Shown: positions 12,301 through 18,638 of the stretch, in pieces
Position numbering within the stretch: the stretch's first letter is position 1
Layout: every line of letters begins with the position of its first letter
Origin: Chloromonas sp. AAM2
Taxonomy: Eukaryota > Chlorophyta > Chlorophyceae > Chlamydomonadales > Chlamydomonadaceae
Reading direction: 5' to 3'
Assembly: GCA_004335635.1 (NCBI GenBank)
Contig: QAXH01000488.1
Span: 1 to 19,426, forward strand
Length of the DNA: 19,426 nt
Notes under the pieces: model-generated
Database searches by the model: none
What the model saw: only the letters and a program-made list of their open reading frames with translations
What the model was told of the DNA's origin: nothing
Made by a program: the position numbers and the translations under genes

Positions 12301-14842
12301 GCTGTTGCACGTGGTAAGATACCTGCAAAACCATGCAAGACAAGACAGGTAACTGTCAATGTTTCATCGACTTGTGCCCATCCCCTGCAATGCACATCCG
12401 CTTCCACTGGAGTGTATGCCACTGGGCTGCTACTTGCCGGAGCCTGCCTGTGCCTGGGTACACAATTTCCATCTGGTAGATGATAAGGCTTTGTTGCCAT
12501 CTTCGCTCTTCACTTGACCCCATGAACTGAACGTCCGTTGCTTGCCGCAACAACGACCGTGCGTAGGAAGAAGGTCAGGTGAGCTCTGCTTCGCCCGTCC
12601 TCTTGCCAAACCCGTCCCGTCCCTGTCCCTGCAGCGTGCTCCAAGTGCCTCAATTAGCTGCTTAGAGAAGCTTAGAAAATGACCTGTTTCTACCACAGTT
12701 CCACCGTGCGTGTCAATGATTGTGCGCCATTTGGTAGATTAATACCATCACGCCGCTATGTCGACTGACCAGCAATTTGAAACACCCCTTACCTGTCTCT
12801 GGAGCGTGCTTCAAGTGCCTCAATCAGTTGCTTAGAGAAGGCGAGCTGAACGTCTGGGGCCAGCTGCAGGCGCAGCCCTTTTATTGACTTGATGCAGCTG
12901 AGCACATCCTCGCACGAAGCACTGGCGGCCAGGGCGCTGGGCAGGCAGGCAGCCAGCAGCTGCAGCAGCCCTTGCCTGATCGCCTGGGCAAGGTCTCTAC
13001 ACAACAGTAACGGCAGGCATGTAGTTGACAACCCCCTGTAACATCGCAACTGTCATTGATGTGCTTGTGCTGATGCGCTTGGCTCAATGGTCACGGTGGT
13101 TGGCCACGTGGGCAATTTTCTACAGCCCAGTTCTTTCATGCTAAATGTGCAAACAGGACAAGCACAAGTCTCGTCCTTCAACTCCTTGGCAGTGAAAGTA
13201 TTGTGCAGTCTTACGTGCCTGTATTCGTCTGCGCAAGATGAATGTGTCCGATCCTTCGGGTTCAAACATGTGGTACGGCTCGTCTAGGCTGTGTGCTGCT
13301 GAATGTGAGGTGCTGCTGTGTCATGCCGCACAGGCGGCTTGCGAGCTACCCCTTGCGAGCTACCATGCTATCTGTTTACCTGCAGCGTTTCTCAGCAAGC
13401 TTGTCTGCCCGACTGTCCTTTGTTATCGGCAATCCCAGCAGCAGGCAGGCCCCCTCCAGGGCGTCCGTCAGCTGCTGAGGCCCAAGGCTGGAGGCCTTGC
13501 CACAGCACACCTTGACCATTACCAGGACCAAGTCCTACACATGCAATGTCACGGGTGCATTAAGGGTATCACACATCGTATGTATGTGACTAGTGGCTAG
13601 TGCACGACCGTGGTTGCTGAACATCAGGCATGGACAGCGCGGAATCAATATCGGGACCAAGTCCTAGGCACCAGCATGCACGTACGCACGCATATGGGTT
13701 GCAGCTGCACGTGCGCATCAGCAACTGGATGTACCCTGGTGAGCTCATCAGCCAACAATGCATCACATACTCCGATAACGTCAACACGCCTAGGCAAAGG
13801 CAGACTACAACAGCCAATGGAATACAATTGCTCAAAACCAGCGATTGTGATGGCACCGGCATTGCCATCGAATGCCTTTGTCTGTTGATGTGTGGTCAAT
13901 GTGTGTGAGCATGGTATGTGGCTGGGGTTGCATGCACGACCGCGATTGAACCCAGGCACTGGCGCAGCGTCAGTGCCAGGCACTGGCGCAACGTCAGTGC
14001 CAGGCACTGGCGCAACGTCAGTACCAGGCACTGAGCAGCGCTAGGAATCACCAAGACACGGGCAAGCACATGCATCACCTTCCAATCACCACCAGCCAAT
14101 CTCGTATGTAAGTCAGCTGCCTGCACCACTGTGGCCATGTGGAAGAACAGCACACCCTGGGACGCTAGAGATCTCACCTGCTACACAAGTTGTTAAACAC
14201 CCCACCTGTCAAACATCTCACCTGTCAGTAAACTTACAGACAGCGTAACCTGGACGCCGACGTAACCTGTCTTGATCTCCCACGTTATACAGCTGTCTTG
14301 GTCTTAATTAGTCTGGTACTGACTACAGCACTACTGAGTTACGCCATGGTAACGCGCCTGAGTTACGCCTTAGTTCTAGCTCACTCATTGGTGGTTGAGT
14401 ATATGCCGCGTCCACTCACCAACAGCTCTTCTGCGGCCCGTGTGCCCAAGACCGGCCGCTTGTCTTCCGAGCCCACCACCCGAGCCTCCATAAGCAAACG
14501 GATACTTTCCGGCATGAGCAAGGGAGACTCCTCCAGAAGTTGGCGGTTTTCAACCACCAACTCCAATTGCTTGTCGAATCTGCCAATGACAAACTTCAGC
14601 TTTTGCTTTCTGAGCACCTCCGGTGCTGTGTCGTAGGCTGCACCGGCTTGCTGCTGCGCTGACAGTGGCGCTAGCGGCCTCGCATGGTGCAACGGAGCTT
14701 CCCCTGGCCGCCCCCATGGGCTGTCAGCTAACCTGGCATGCCCGTGCTTGGGCTGCACGGTAACAGAAAACACAGAGCATGCACAGCCAGCGGTCTGTGG
14801 TGAGGACTGTCTTTGCCGCTTGTTGCATGGCCAAGCCATCAT
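302..14842 (-). CDS. Very large multi-exon helical-repeat protein with embedded S1-like domain; probable organelle RNA-binding factor (3' end outside window)
   Basis: Exons in order: 14842-14420, 14177-14079, 13534-13380, 12996-12793, 12322-12199, 11916-11605, 11282-11207, 10993-10698, 10177-9803, 9377-9172, 8944-8803, 8445-8252, 7865-5972, 5754-4666, 4363-4219, 3477-2810, 2483-2334, 2053-1684, 1371-1244, 1086-1017, 671-628, 496-302. Introns are GT-AG and the sum is 7,359 nt = 2,453 codons without a stop. Third positions are G/C-rich in the chosen frame. Helical segments such as ALWAVQQLGHTPTWLW (about residue 1520) and ASELSVLIQAAGKLAIAP (about 760) resemble FASTK/HPR/OPR-type repeats, which in green algae bind organelle transcripts. 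An RG-rich patch lies near 392-416 and an S1-like domain near 1111-1220. No C-terminal RAP domain is visible, but the gene continues past base 1. The start is the first ATG of the open exon; an upstream exon is possible. Phase guided the choice at 5754 (5799 also fits), 671 and 628. The single-gene model is fairly safe; organelle role and repeat class are inference from pattern. Confidence 0.8.
672..1683 (-). other. Intron-rich 3' part of the big gene
   Basis: Only two short exons (1371-1244 and 1086-1017) interrupt this kilobase. The rest, 1372-1683, 1087-1243 and 672-1016, reads as introns. The exons join in phase as GAIEVDSS...ATQQ, then VDSLQPHMTRLGKLLGD and so on. I found no independent gene or structured repeat in the intronic parts. 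Confidence 0.5.
1868..1957 (-). other. Ser/Thr linker followed by Lys-rich stretch
   Basis: Within exon 1684-2053, a run of about 15 Ser/Thr/Asn residues is followed by GKGSKKKGAKAKLS. A helical, conserved-looking piece follows (TLEDMVAFLWNSVGQQFGIE). The linker looks disordered and separates two helical blocks. Confidence 0.75.
2484..2809 (-). other. Intron (326 bp)
   Basis: This intron lies between exon 2810-3477 (donor GTGTGTC) and exon 2334-2483 (acceptor TTTGTTTGCAG), joined in phase 0. It contains a short imperfect direct repeat (tgtgaaacatgactgtatggaac type) but no gene. Confidence 0.5.
3478..4218 (-). other. Largest intron of the big gene (741 bp)
   Basis: This stretch lies between exon 4219-4363 (donor GTGAGAC) and exon 2810-3477 (acceptor CCCAG), and the flanking exons join in phase 1. 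I see no further exon with matching splice sites and phase, no RNA gene and no long repeat in it. Open frames here in either direction are short and lack G/C third-position bias. Confidence 0.55.
6523..6723 (-). other. Ala-rich linker after the S1-like domain
   Basis: Residues about 1250-1315 are dominated by Ala with scattered Ser, Thr, Lys and Glu (for example ASAAAAARDTAALAAEAAAT). Composition suggests either a disordered linker or a long single alpha helix. On the plus strand the same bases give a spurious 132-residue open frame (6564-6962), which is a shadow. Confidence 0.8.
6800..7138 (-). other. S1 RNA-binding-like domain within the large protein
   Basis: Within the 1,894-nt exon, residues about 1111-1220 follow the S1 (OB-fold) pattern: LRTGTVNMIYEGSAVLVDFE, then GDLQGWVLPGHIS, then the GSEVQVLVMGQY strand, ending with CLCLSTRELEP. 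The order G-x-V, a beta hairpin ending in HIS, a GxxVxVxV strand and a final LSTRxLEP strand is what plastid ribosomal protein S1 domains show. The loop before the last strand carries about 30 extra acidic and Ser-rich residues (around DDGSSVNDVWESSSGDGG). S1 domains bind single-stranded RNA; this supports an RNA-binding role but does not identify a target. Confidence 0.65.
7243..7488 (-). other. Gln-rich low-complexity linkers
   Basis: Two Gln-rich blocks (QHDQQQQEQQQESLQ near 7243-7298 and QQEQKENQHQQQQEPS near 7438-7488) flank a short hydrophobic helical piece, just before the S1-like domain. They are encoded by interrupted CAG/CAA runs, so the plus strand reads as CTG/TTG-rich. Such blocks are common as disordered linkers in large chlorophycean proteins and are likely length-variable. 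Confidence 0.85.
7866..9802 (-). other. Short-exon stretch; introns without further features
   Basis: Exons 9377-9172, 8944-8803 and 8445-8252 lie here. The gaps 9378-9802 (425 bp), 8945-9171, 8446-8802 (357 bp) and 7866-8251 (386 bp) are read as introns. I see nothing else in them that I can support: no tRNA-like folds and no extra exon in phase. Confidence 0.55.
10178..10697 (-). other. Intron (520 bp) with a short dispersed repeat
   Basis: This intron lies between exon 10698-10993 (donor GTAGGTG) and exon 9803-10177 (acceptor GTTTGCAG), which join in phase 0. It contains two copies of TTAGCCCTCG followed by a TCTAGG/CCTAGG-like core at 10551-10573 and 10634-10656, with two differences over 23 bases. 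No other feature is seen. Confidence 0.6.
10551..10656. repeat. Pair of 23-bp direct repeats
   Basis: Bases 10551-10573 and 10634-10656 match at 21 of 23 positions and start 83 bases apart. Both lie in an intron; the second ends 42 bases from an exon end. The origin is unknown. They are too short to assign to a known element. Confidence 0.75.
11283..11604 (-). other. Intron (322 bp)
   Basis: This intron lies between exon 11605-11916 and exon 11207-11282 (acceptor GCTGCACAG), joined in phase 0. No other feature is seen. Confidence 0.55.
11674..11748 (-). other. RG/SR-rich patch in the large protein
   Basis: Exon 11605-11916 encodes KREDRGGGRGRRGRASRERS and a few more charged residues (protein residues about 392-416). 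Short RG-rich runs often contact RNA non-specifically, which fits the proposed RNA-binding role. A helical segment (SQIAILARFFLTLKK) follows directly before the GTACGA donor. Confidence 0.7.
12323..12792 (-). other. Intron containing a duplicated exon end
   Basis: This 470-bp intron separates exon 12793-12996 (donor GTAAGG) from exon 12199-12322 (acceptor TTTTGCAG). It contains a second, diverged copy of the end of the upstream exon, described in a separate entry. Otherwise I see no gene. Confidence 0.6.
12622..12670 (-). repeat. Intronic duplicate of an exon end (mate at 12792-12840)
   Basis: Bases 12622-12670 match 12792-12840 at an exact offset of 170, with about five mismatches in 49 bases. 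The mate is the last part of a coding exon and encodes SKQLIEALEARSRDR; the intronic copy would encode SKQLIEALGARCRDR. Three of the five differences are silent in the coding frame. The copy lacks the GTAAGG donor (its sequence continues GACAGGGACGGG), so it is probably a dead or cassette exon copy. Confidence 0.85.
12997..13379 (-). other. Intron (383 bp)
   Basis: This intron lies between exon 13380-13534 (donor GTAAACAG) and exon 12793-12996 (acceptor TTGTGTAG), which join in phase 2. I see no other feature in it. Confidence 0.55.
13952..14032. repeat. 24-bp minisatellite with internal hairpin, intronic
   Basis: Three copies of a 24-base unit (CCAGGCACTGGCGCAACGTC plus AGTG) and a 9-base partial copy lie in the 544-bp intron 13535-14078. 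Each unit contains GGCACTG ... CAGTGCC, a 7-bp stem with a 9-base loop. The period is a multiple of three, so both strands stay open across it. On the minus strand one frame gives repeats of PGTDVAPV and another gives CLALTLRQ. Confidence 0.9.
14420..14842 (-). other. First coding exon: possible targeting peptide and start of helical region
   Basis: This exon encodes about 141 residues. The first 70 or so are rich in Arg, Ser, Ala and His with few acidic residues (MMAWPCNKRQRQSSP at the start), as expected for a chloroplast or mitochondrial transit peptide. A helical segment follows, around KLKFVIGRFDKQLELVVENR. The exon ends with GAGCTGTTG before a GTGAGTGG donor, and joins in phase 0 to the exon that begins at 14177. 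An alternative reading starts in another frame at about 15047 and ends at a GTGAGAGC donor near 14900, but it lacks an ATG and does not meet the PKHG-containing frame in phase, so I did not use it. Targeting is inferred from composition only. Confidence 0.6.
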
Positions 14843-15424
14843 TCATGCTGAAACAATGATGATGCATGTGGGCAATGCCGGCACATTCTGCTCTGCTCTC
14901 ACCAGGGACGTTGGTTTGACACCATCCACCCGTGCCGTGTGCAAGTGCACCTGCATGCTTAGCGCGCCGTGCAAGCCATCTGGGCAGGTGCTGCCTTGGA
15001 GCTGAATCCACTAGCAGCTGCAGACTCCAATTACGCCCAGATTGCACTTGATGCCGTGCCCAAAGTCATCCAGGGCGAAAAAAACAAGCGTAAACAGGCA
15101 AGGTGATAAAACCCTACGTAACCGACCTGCCGCCACTCGGATCTGTCATAATTGCCTACGTCCGATTTGCGCAGCTAATCCGGGCTATGAAACACGACCT
15201 GATTCCAATTCGTAATCGCCATGACGCCTGCTACTACCCCGTGCCACGTCAATCGCCTGATATGCAAGCCAGGGTTTTTGATTCGGCCTCCGCTGGCGCG
15301 TGACATGTATCCGATCATCCTATAGGGTTTAACTGCAAGAGGAAGTGCACCCACGGTGGGTCTGTTAACCACCAATATTGGGAGACTCAGTCACGCGGCA
15401 AGATTCAACTTCCACTTGACTGCT
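14843..15424. other. Intergenic region between two head-to-tail minus-strand genes
   Basis: This region should hold the promoter and 5' leader of the large gene and the 3' flank of the small coiled-coil gene. I see no convincing TATA element or polyadenylation signal. Open frames here (for example plus 15103-15303) lack coding-like codon use. A possible donor (GTGAGAGC near 14900) hints at an upstream leader exon of the large gene. Confidence 0.4.
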
Positions 15425-17160
15425 CTAGTCATTGGGTTGCGGATCCTTTGCTTCGTCTAGTGCAGCATCCGCAGCCGCGCCCTCAGCAATCGCCTGTAGC
15501 ACTTCCACCTCTGCGATTACTTGCATCATGCATGGCACAGAATGGACTAACAAATGCTGTTGATGCATGGCTATACTTGCCGACTGTCGTTCATGCAGGA
15601 AGAAAACAACACTACCTTGGCTCAATGGATGAACCATTTCATCAGAAAAACAAGTCTGGGGTCGCAGCCCCTGTCGAGCAAGCACAGTTTCCTTGGGCAG
15701 CCTGCATTCTTACCTAACCTGTCGAGCTGTTGTTGACAACTGGCATTAAAGAGAGACATGTTCACCCTGAGGTAACACAAGTCAGGGGAGCACAAGCACT
15801 GCCGTCAAGTGCCCCTCCCGAGTGCTGTTCTTTTGCTGCCTTGTCTGCTTGCATTCCAACAAAATTGATCAGCAACTAGAGGCACACTGACCATTTTCAA
15901 CCATGTAGCTGTACAGTTGCTGCACGTTCCTTTGCAGACTCGTGACCTGTTCCCTGAGCTTAGGTGGCTGGTAAGGTGAAGTAAGGAGAAGCCAATTGGG
16001 AGGCAGCGATGATGTTACCAGTTCTGTGCCTGCATGTGCTCAGGGGTTCTGCTGCGCTCAGTCCCCAGATGTATGTTATCGTCAGATGCTTGCGGTTCCG
16101 GCAGGTCCCTCATCAGCCCGGTGCCTTTGGCTGCAGCGCACGTCTGTGCACGTGCGTTTATAATAGCCAGCAGAAAGCCAGGCCGCACAGGCTGTCCGAA
16201 CTCTGCTTGTTCCCAGCTGGTAGTATTGTTGCTAAATTTTGGGGCCTGTCTGCGGACTGTCAGGCTGAACAGCCCAACCCGGCGGCGGGCCTGGCAGCCT
16301 GTGGCACTTGCCCGGCGGCCTGTTCCCTGACAGCCTGAAGCTCTCACCTGACAGTGGCCGCTGCACCTGGCGGCTTGGGGGCGGCCGTAGCCAACTTACA
16401 CGACTTCAAAGCTCAGAAGCATGGTTGCACATAGGTGGCGTGGACATGGTTCAGTATAGCAGCTTACAAGGCCCAATCCTGGCTGCGTATAACAGCGTGT
16501 ACGTTGTCCGGCGTTCAACTGCGTATACATTATCAGGCTTCGCATGAAGGCACACAGTCAAAGGCCCCAGACGTTTTGTCTGTGTGTGTTTCGGATGGGT
16601 GTGATACGTCAAACATTTATGCTGCGTCGATCCTTGGCTGCGGCAAACTTTTCAAATGCCTTGACATAGGGATAGTCCCTGTGTGTGTGCTTGCTGTGTG
16701 CAATGGCCATGCACACGTTCATGGGCTTGGTGTACAGCCGGTTGCGAGAGACGGCATGGTCTGTGAGCGTGTTGGCACGCAGGGCGCTGAAGTCATTACG
16801 CTTCTTGTAATGGCTGCATGGGTTTCACCAAAGCTGGTCATGTCTGCTCCGACCCTTGTCGTTGAGAGCCTGCTATTCAAACTGATTAGTGGGTGTTTCA
16901 GGAGGGTGCTTGGGGCGCTTGGTCTCTGGCTCGCGAGGACTTGTCACCATGGGATCGGTTCTCCTGGTCTGTGACCCCCCATTCAATGGCCAATGATTGG
17001 CTGGAGTTGGGACAAGAAACTGTGCGGTTTGACTACCCACAGAAGGCGCCTTGAGTGTAGCGAATGCATTGCGTTCAGCAGGCTGCGAATTGGTCTTGAC
17101 TGGGCTGTCGACAATGTCATCAATGGTGTCGACTCCATGCTCGTCAGGCGCTTCAGCCAT
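15425..17160 (-). CDS. Unrecognised five-exon protein, about 252 aa, basic middle and C-terminal coiled coil
   Basis: Model: 17160-16883, 16813-16615, 16143-16019, 15953-15892, 15519-15425 (stop TAG), 759 nt. All four junctions are in phase. The N-terminus is acidic then Ser/Pro/Thr-rich (MAEAPDEHGVDTIDDIVDSP), contains NAFATLKAP, and ends with a nuclear-localisation-like ETKRPK patch. The middle exon encodes a basic, strongly coding-like segment (KKRNDFSALRANTLTDHAVS, then DYPYVKAFEKFAAAKDRRS). The last exons make a heptad-like helix (WEQVTSLQRNVQQLYSYMVE, then VIAEVEVLQAIAEG). The donors of exons 1 and 2 are both GTTTGA, which is weak; without those introns the frame hits TAG at 16873, TGA near 16820 and TGA at 16609. 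The last two junctions (GTAACA, GTCAGT) are better supported. Function is unknown; a nuclear DNA/chromatin or mobile-element-derived protein is possible. Confidence 0.55.
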
Positions 17161-17645
17161 GCAATTATCAGTACTTCAACAAGGCTGACATGCTTAGCTG
17201 CAGCAGCAGGCTTGTGGTGATCCAGTGACTATACAGTTTCATTGTTGTGACGACGTTCGGGCTTCCGATGAATGTCGGCCGCTAAATGAACACGAATAAT
17301 ATGGGTACCAATTATTACACCTAATTTGAACGAATTGAATTCACGTACCTTTCAAGAGGTCCGAGGCGTTTTTTCCGAAGGATTGGTCTCAGTATTGTGC
17401 GAGCCGAACCCAGGGTAGGGCTCCTCACGTCAGAAACGACGGAGCGGCACAGGGGCGCAGACAAAAATAGATGGGCCCAGTTATCACTGATGTGCATCGT
17501 GTGGCATATGATAAATTTCGAATGTGGTGACGACGTTCGATCGCCCGGTGCGATTCAAAAACAGCACCCGTGCCGCCCGTGCAGTGCACTGGCGCATTTT
17601 AGCCCGCCAGCTGTTTCCAGCGTGGCTGCCTTTTGAAATGACGTG
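17161..17645. promoter_or_regulatory. Divergent intergenic region (possible bidirectional promoter)
   Basis: The minus-strand coiled-coil gene starts at 17160 and the plus-strand LDNRRL frame at 17646, so this 485-bp stretch separates divergent starts. It includes an AT-rich patch at 17287-17345 and two copies of GTGACGACGTTCG (17247-17259 and 17527-17539). A minus-strand open frame without clear function runs about 17529-17351 and ends at a good-looking GTACGTG donor; it could be a leader exon of the minus gene. No TATA box can be called with confidence. Confidence 0.35.
17247..17539. repeat. 13-bp direct repeats GTGACGACGTTCG
   Basis: Identical 13-mers lie at 17247-17259 and 17527-17539, 280 bases apart. 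The flanks also match partly (ATTGTT versus AATGTG). They could be paired regulatory sites or target-site duplications bounding a small insertion. I see no clear terminal inverted repeats just inside them. Confidence 0.7.
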
Positions 17646-18110
17646 ATGGCGACGCGTTTTGAACTGGACGTGTCTCAAGTTTGGTTCACGCAAGCATAGG
17701 TCTCACCGCATTTCTCATCATCACCAGCAGCCAGCTGCAGCACGCCCGGCCACGCGCCTCAGCGCAGCAACCTGCGCGATGTTGTGCAACTCCTTGCCGA
17801 GGGACGCGCCAGCCGTACAGATTTTCCACCCATGCGTTGCATCCGAACTGGCGAGGGCTTGTATGCCACTTTAGACAACAGAAGGCTGTGGGTCTTCTAG
17901 GAACTCAGCCGGATAGCTAAGCAAGTTGTGCATGTATCGGTGGTGCTGGAGCCCTGGAATGCAGCAATCGAGGCGGAGTACCACAGAAAATTGGCAAACT
18001 CGTGGCTGCCCGGACCAGTGCAGCGAGCACTGGTCAGGCCAGATGCTGCAGGCGCTAGCACAGCGTACGAGTCATCAGCGGCGTTTGAACAGATGATTCT
18101 AAAAACTTGA
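17646..18110 (+). pseudogene. LDNRRL-motif protein with two in-frame TAG codons
   Basis: Reading from ATG 17646 gives MATRFELDVSQVWFTQA, TAG (17697-17699), VSPHFSS..., then a block RTDFPPMRCIRTGEG...LDNRRLWVF, TAG (17898-17900), then ELSRIAKQVVHVSVVLEPWN... to TGA at 18108. Codon use keeps a G/C-rich third position on both sides of each TAG, so the frame was coding recently. The layout (short N-terminal FTQ element, DFPPxR strand, LDNRRLW motif, VxVxVxL strand) resembles a family of small proteins of unknown function that I recall from algae and oomycetes; that recollection is not verified. The second TAG is one change from CAG (Gln). After the TGA, coding-like sequence seems to go on in the +1 frame (GELVNNPAMLINK), so an indel in the nearby A-run is possible. 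Either a pseudogene or an assembly-damaged gene. Confidence 0.55.
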
Positions 18111-18638
18111 AAACGCCGGAGAACTGGTCAACAACCCGGCGATGCTGATCAACAAGGTGAGGCGCTGTTGGGTGTTGCGCACATGGAATTTGAACAATGT
18201 AGGCGGGGTCTGGATGGGAGAATGGAGTATTGGAAACCTTGCCAACGAGGCCAAGGCCACGGACTTTGAACTGCCTGTGACTGTCGCAATATGCCCCCCT
18301 CACCCTCATGTGCGACTTGCAGCTGACATCGCAGTGGTCTGATGTTTTCCATCGCGAGTGCGGTCCCTGGTAACTGTGCAGGTTCGGCCACTCGCACAAG
18401 AGTGGAGCAGGGGCCTGGAAGGCGTTGTTGAATTTTGCCACGTCCTTCTGGCTGTTACAAGAAGAGGTACGCTTCGCTTACAGCAGCAGCTGCAGGGTTG
18501 CAAAGACCTCGTGTGGGACCCAGTGTATGTTGACACGCGCAGCGTCAGCGACGAGCACTGGCCTGATTCCTCTGCTGATCAGCAGCCTGGGCACCTCAGG
18601 CGCTGCAGCAGCAGCGCGGGGTCCAAAAAGACCGTGGC
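18111..18638 (+). other. Ambiguous stretch between LDNRRL frame and helicase
   Basis: A frame starting near 18112 (NAGELVNNPAMLINK) is coding-like up to a possible donor GTGAGG at 18157, then stays open to 18342 with less convincing sequence. A second open frame (18358-18702) includes QVRPLAQEWSRGLEGVVEFC and may be the upstream part of the helicase, where SEN1 relatives carry a PLLxEE-type segment, but I cannot align it with confidence. No splice model joins these pieces cleanly. Confidence 0.3.

Noticed and set aside
13645..14031. Minus-strand frame with PGTDVAPV repeats as an exon of the large gene
   Set aside because: The flanking exons (14079-14177 and 13380-13534) already join in phase 0 and I found no matching donor that keeps phase, so I left it as intron; kept as a finding.
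14900..15047. Upstream leader exon for the large gene (LQLLVDSAPRQHLPRWLARR)
   Set aside because: Basic, transit-like composition and a GTGAGAGC donor are attractive, but there is no ATG in frame and the phase does not fit the next acceptor.
16435..16974. Plus-strand open frame of 179 residues
   Set aside because: It overlaps the basic middle exon and first exon of the minus-strand gene, where the minus frame has the stronger codon bias and recognisable composition; no known motif on the plus strand.
17646..18110. Nuclear TAG = Gln genetic code
   Set aside because: The large gene uses only CAA/CAG for Gln over 2,453 codons, and TAG terminates the small gene; decay or error is simpler.
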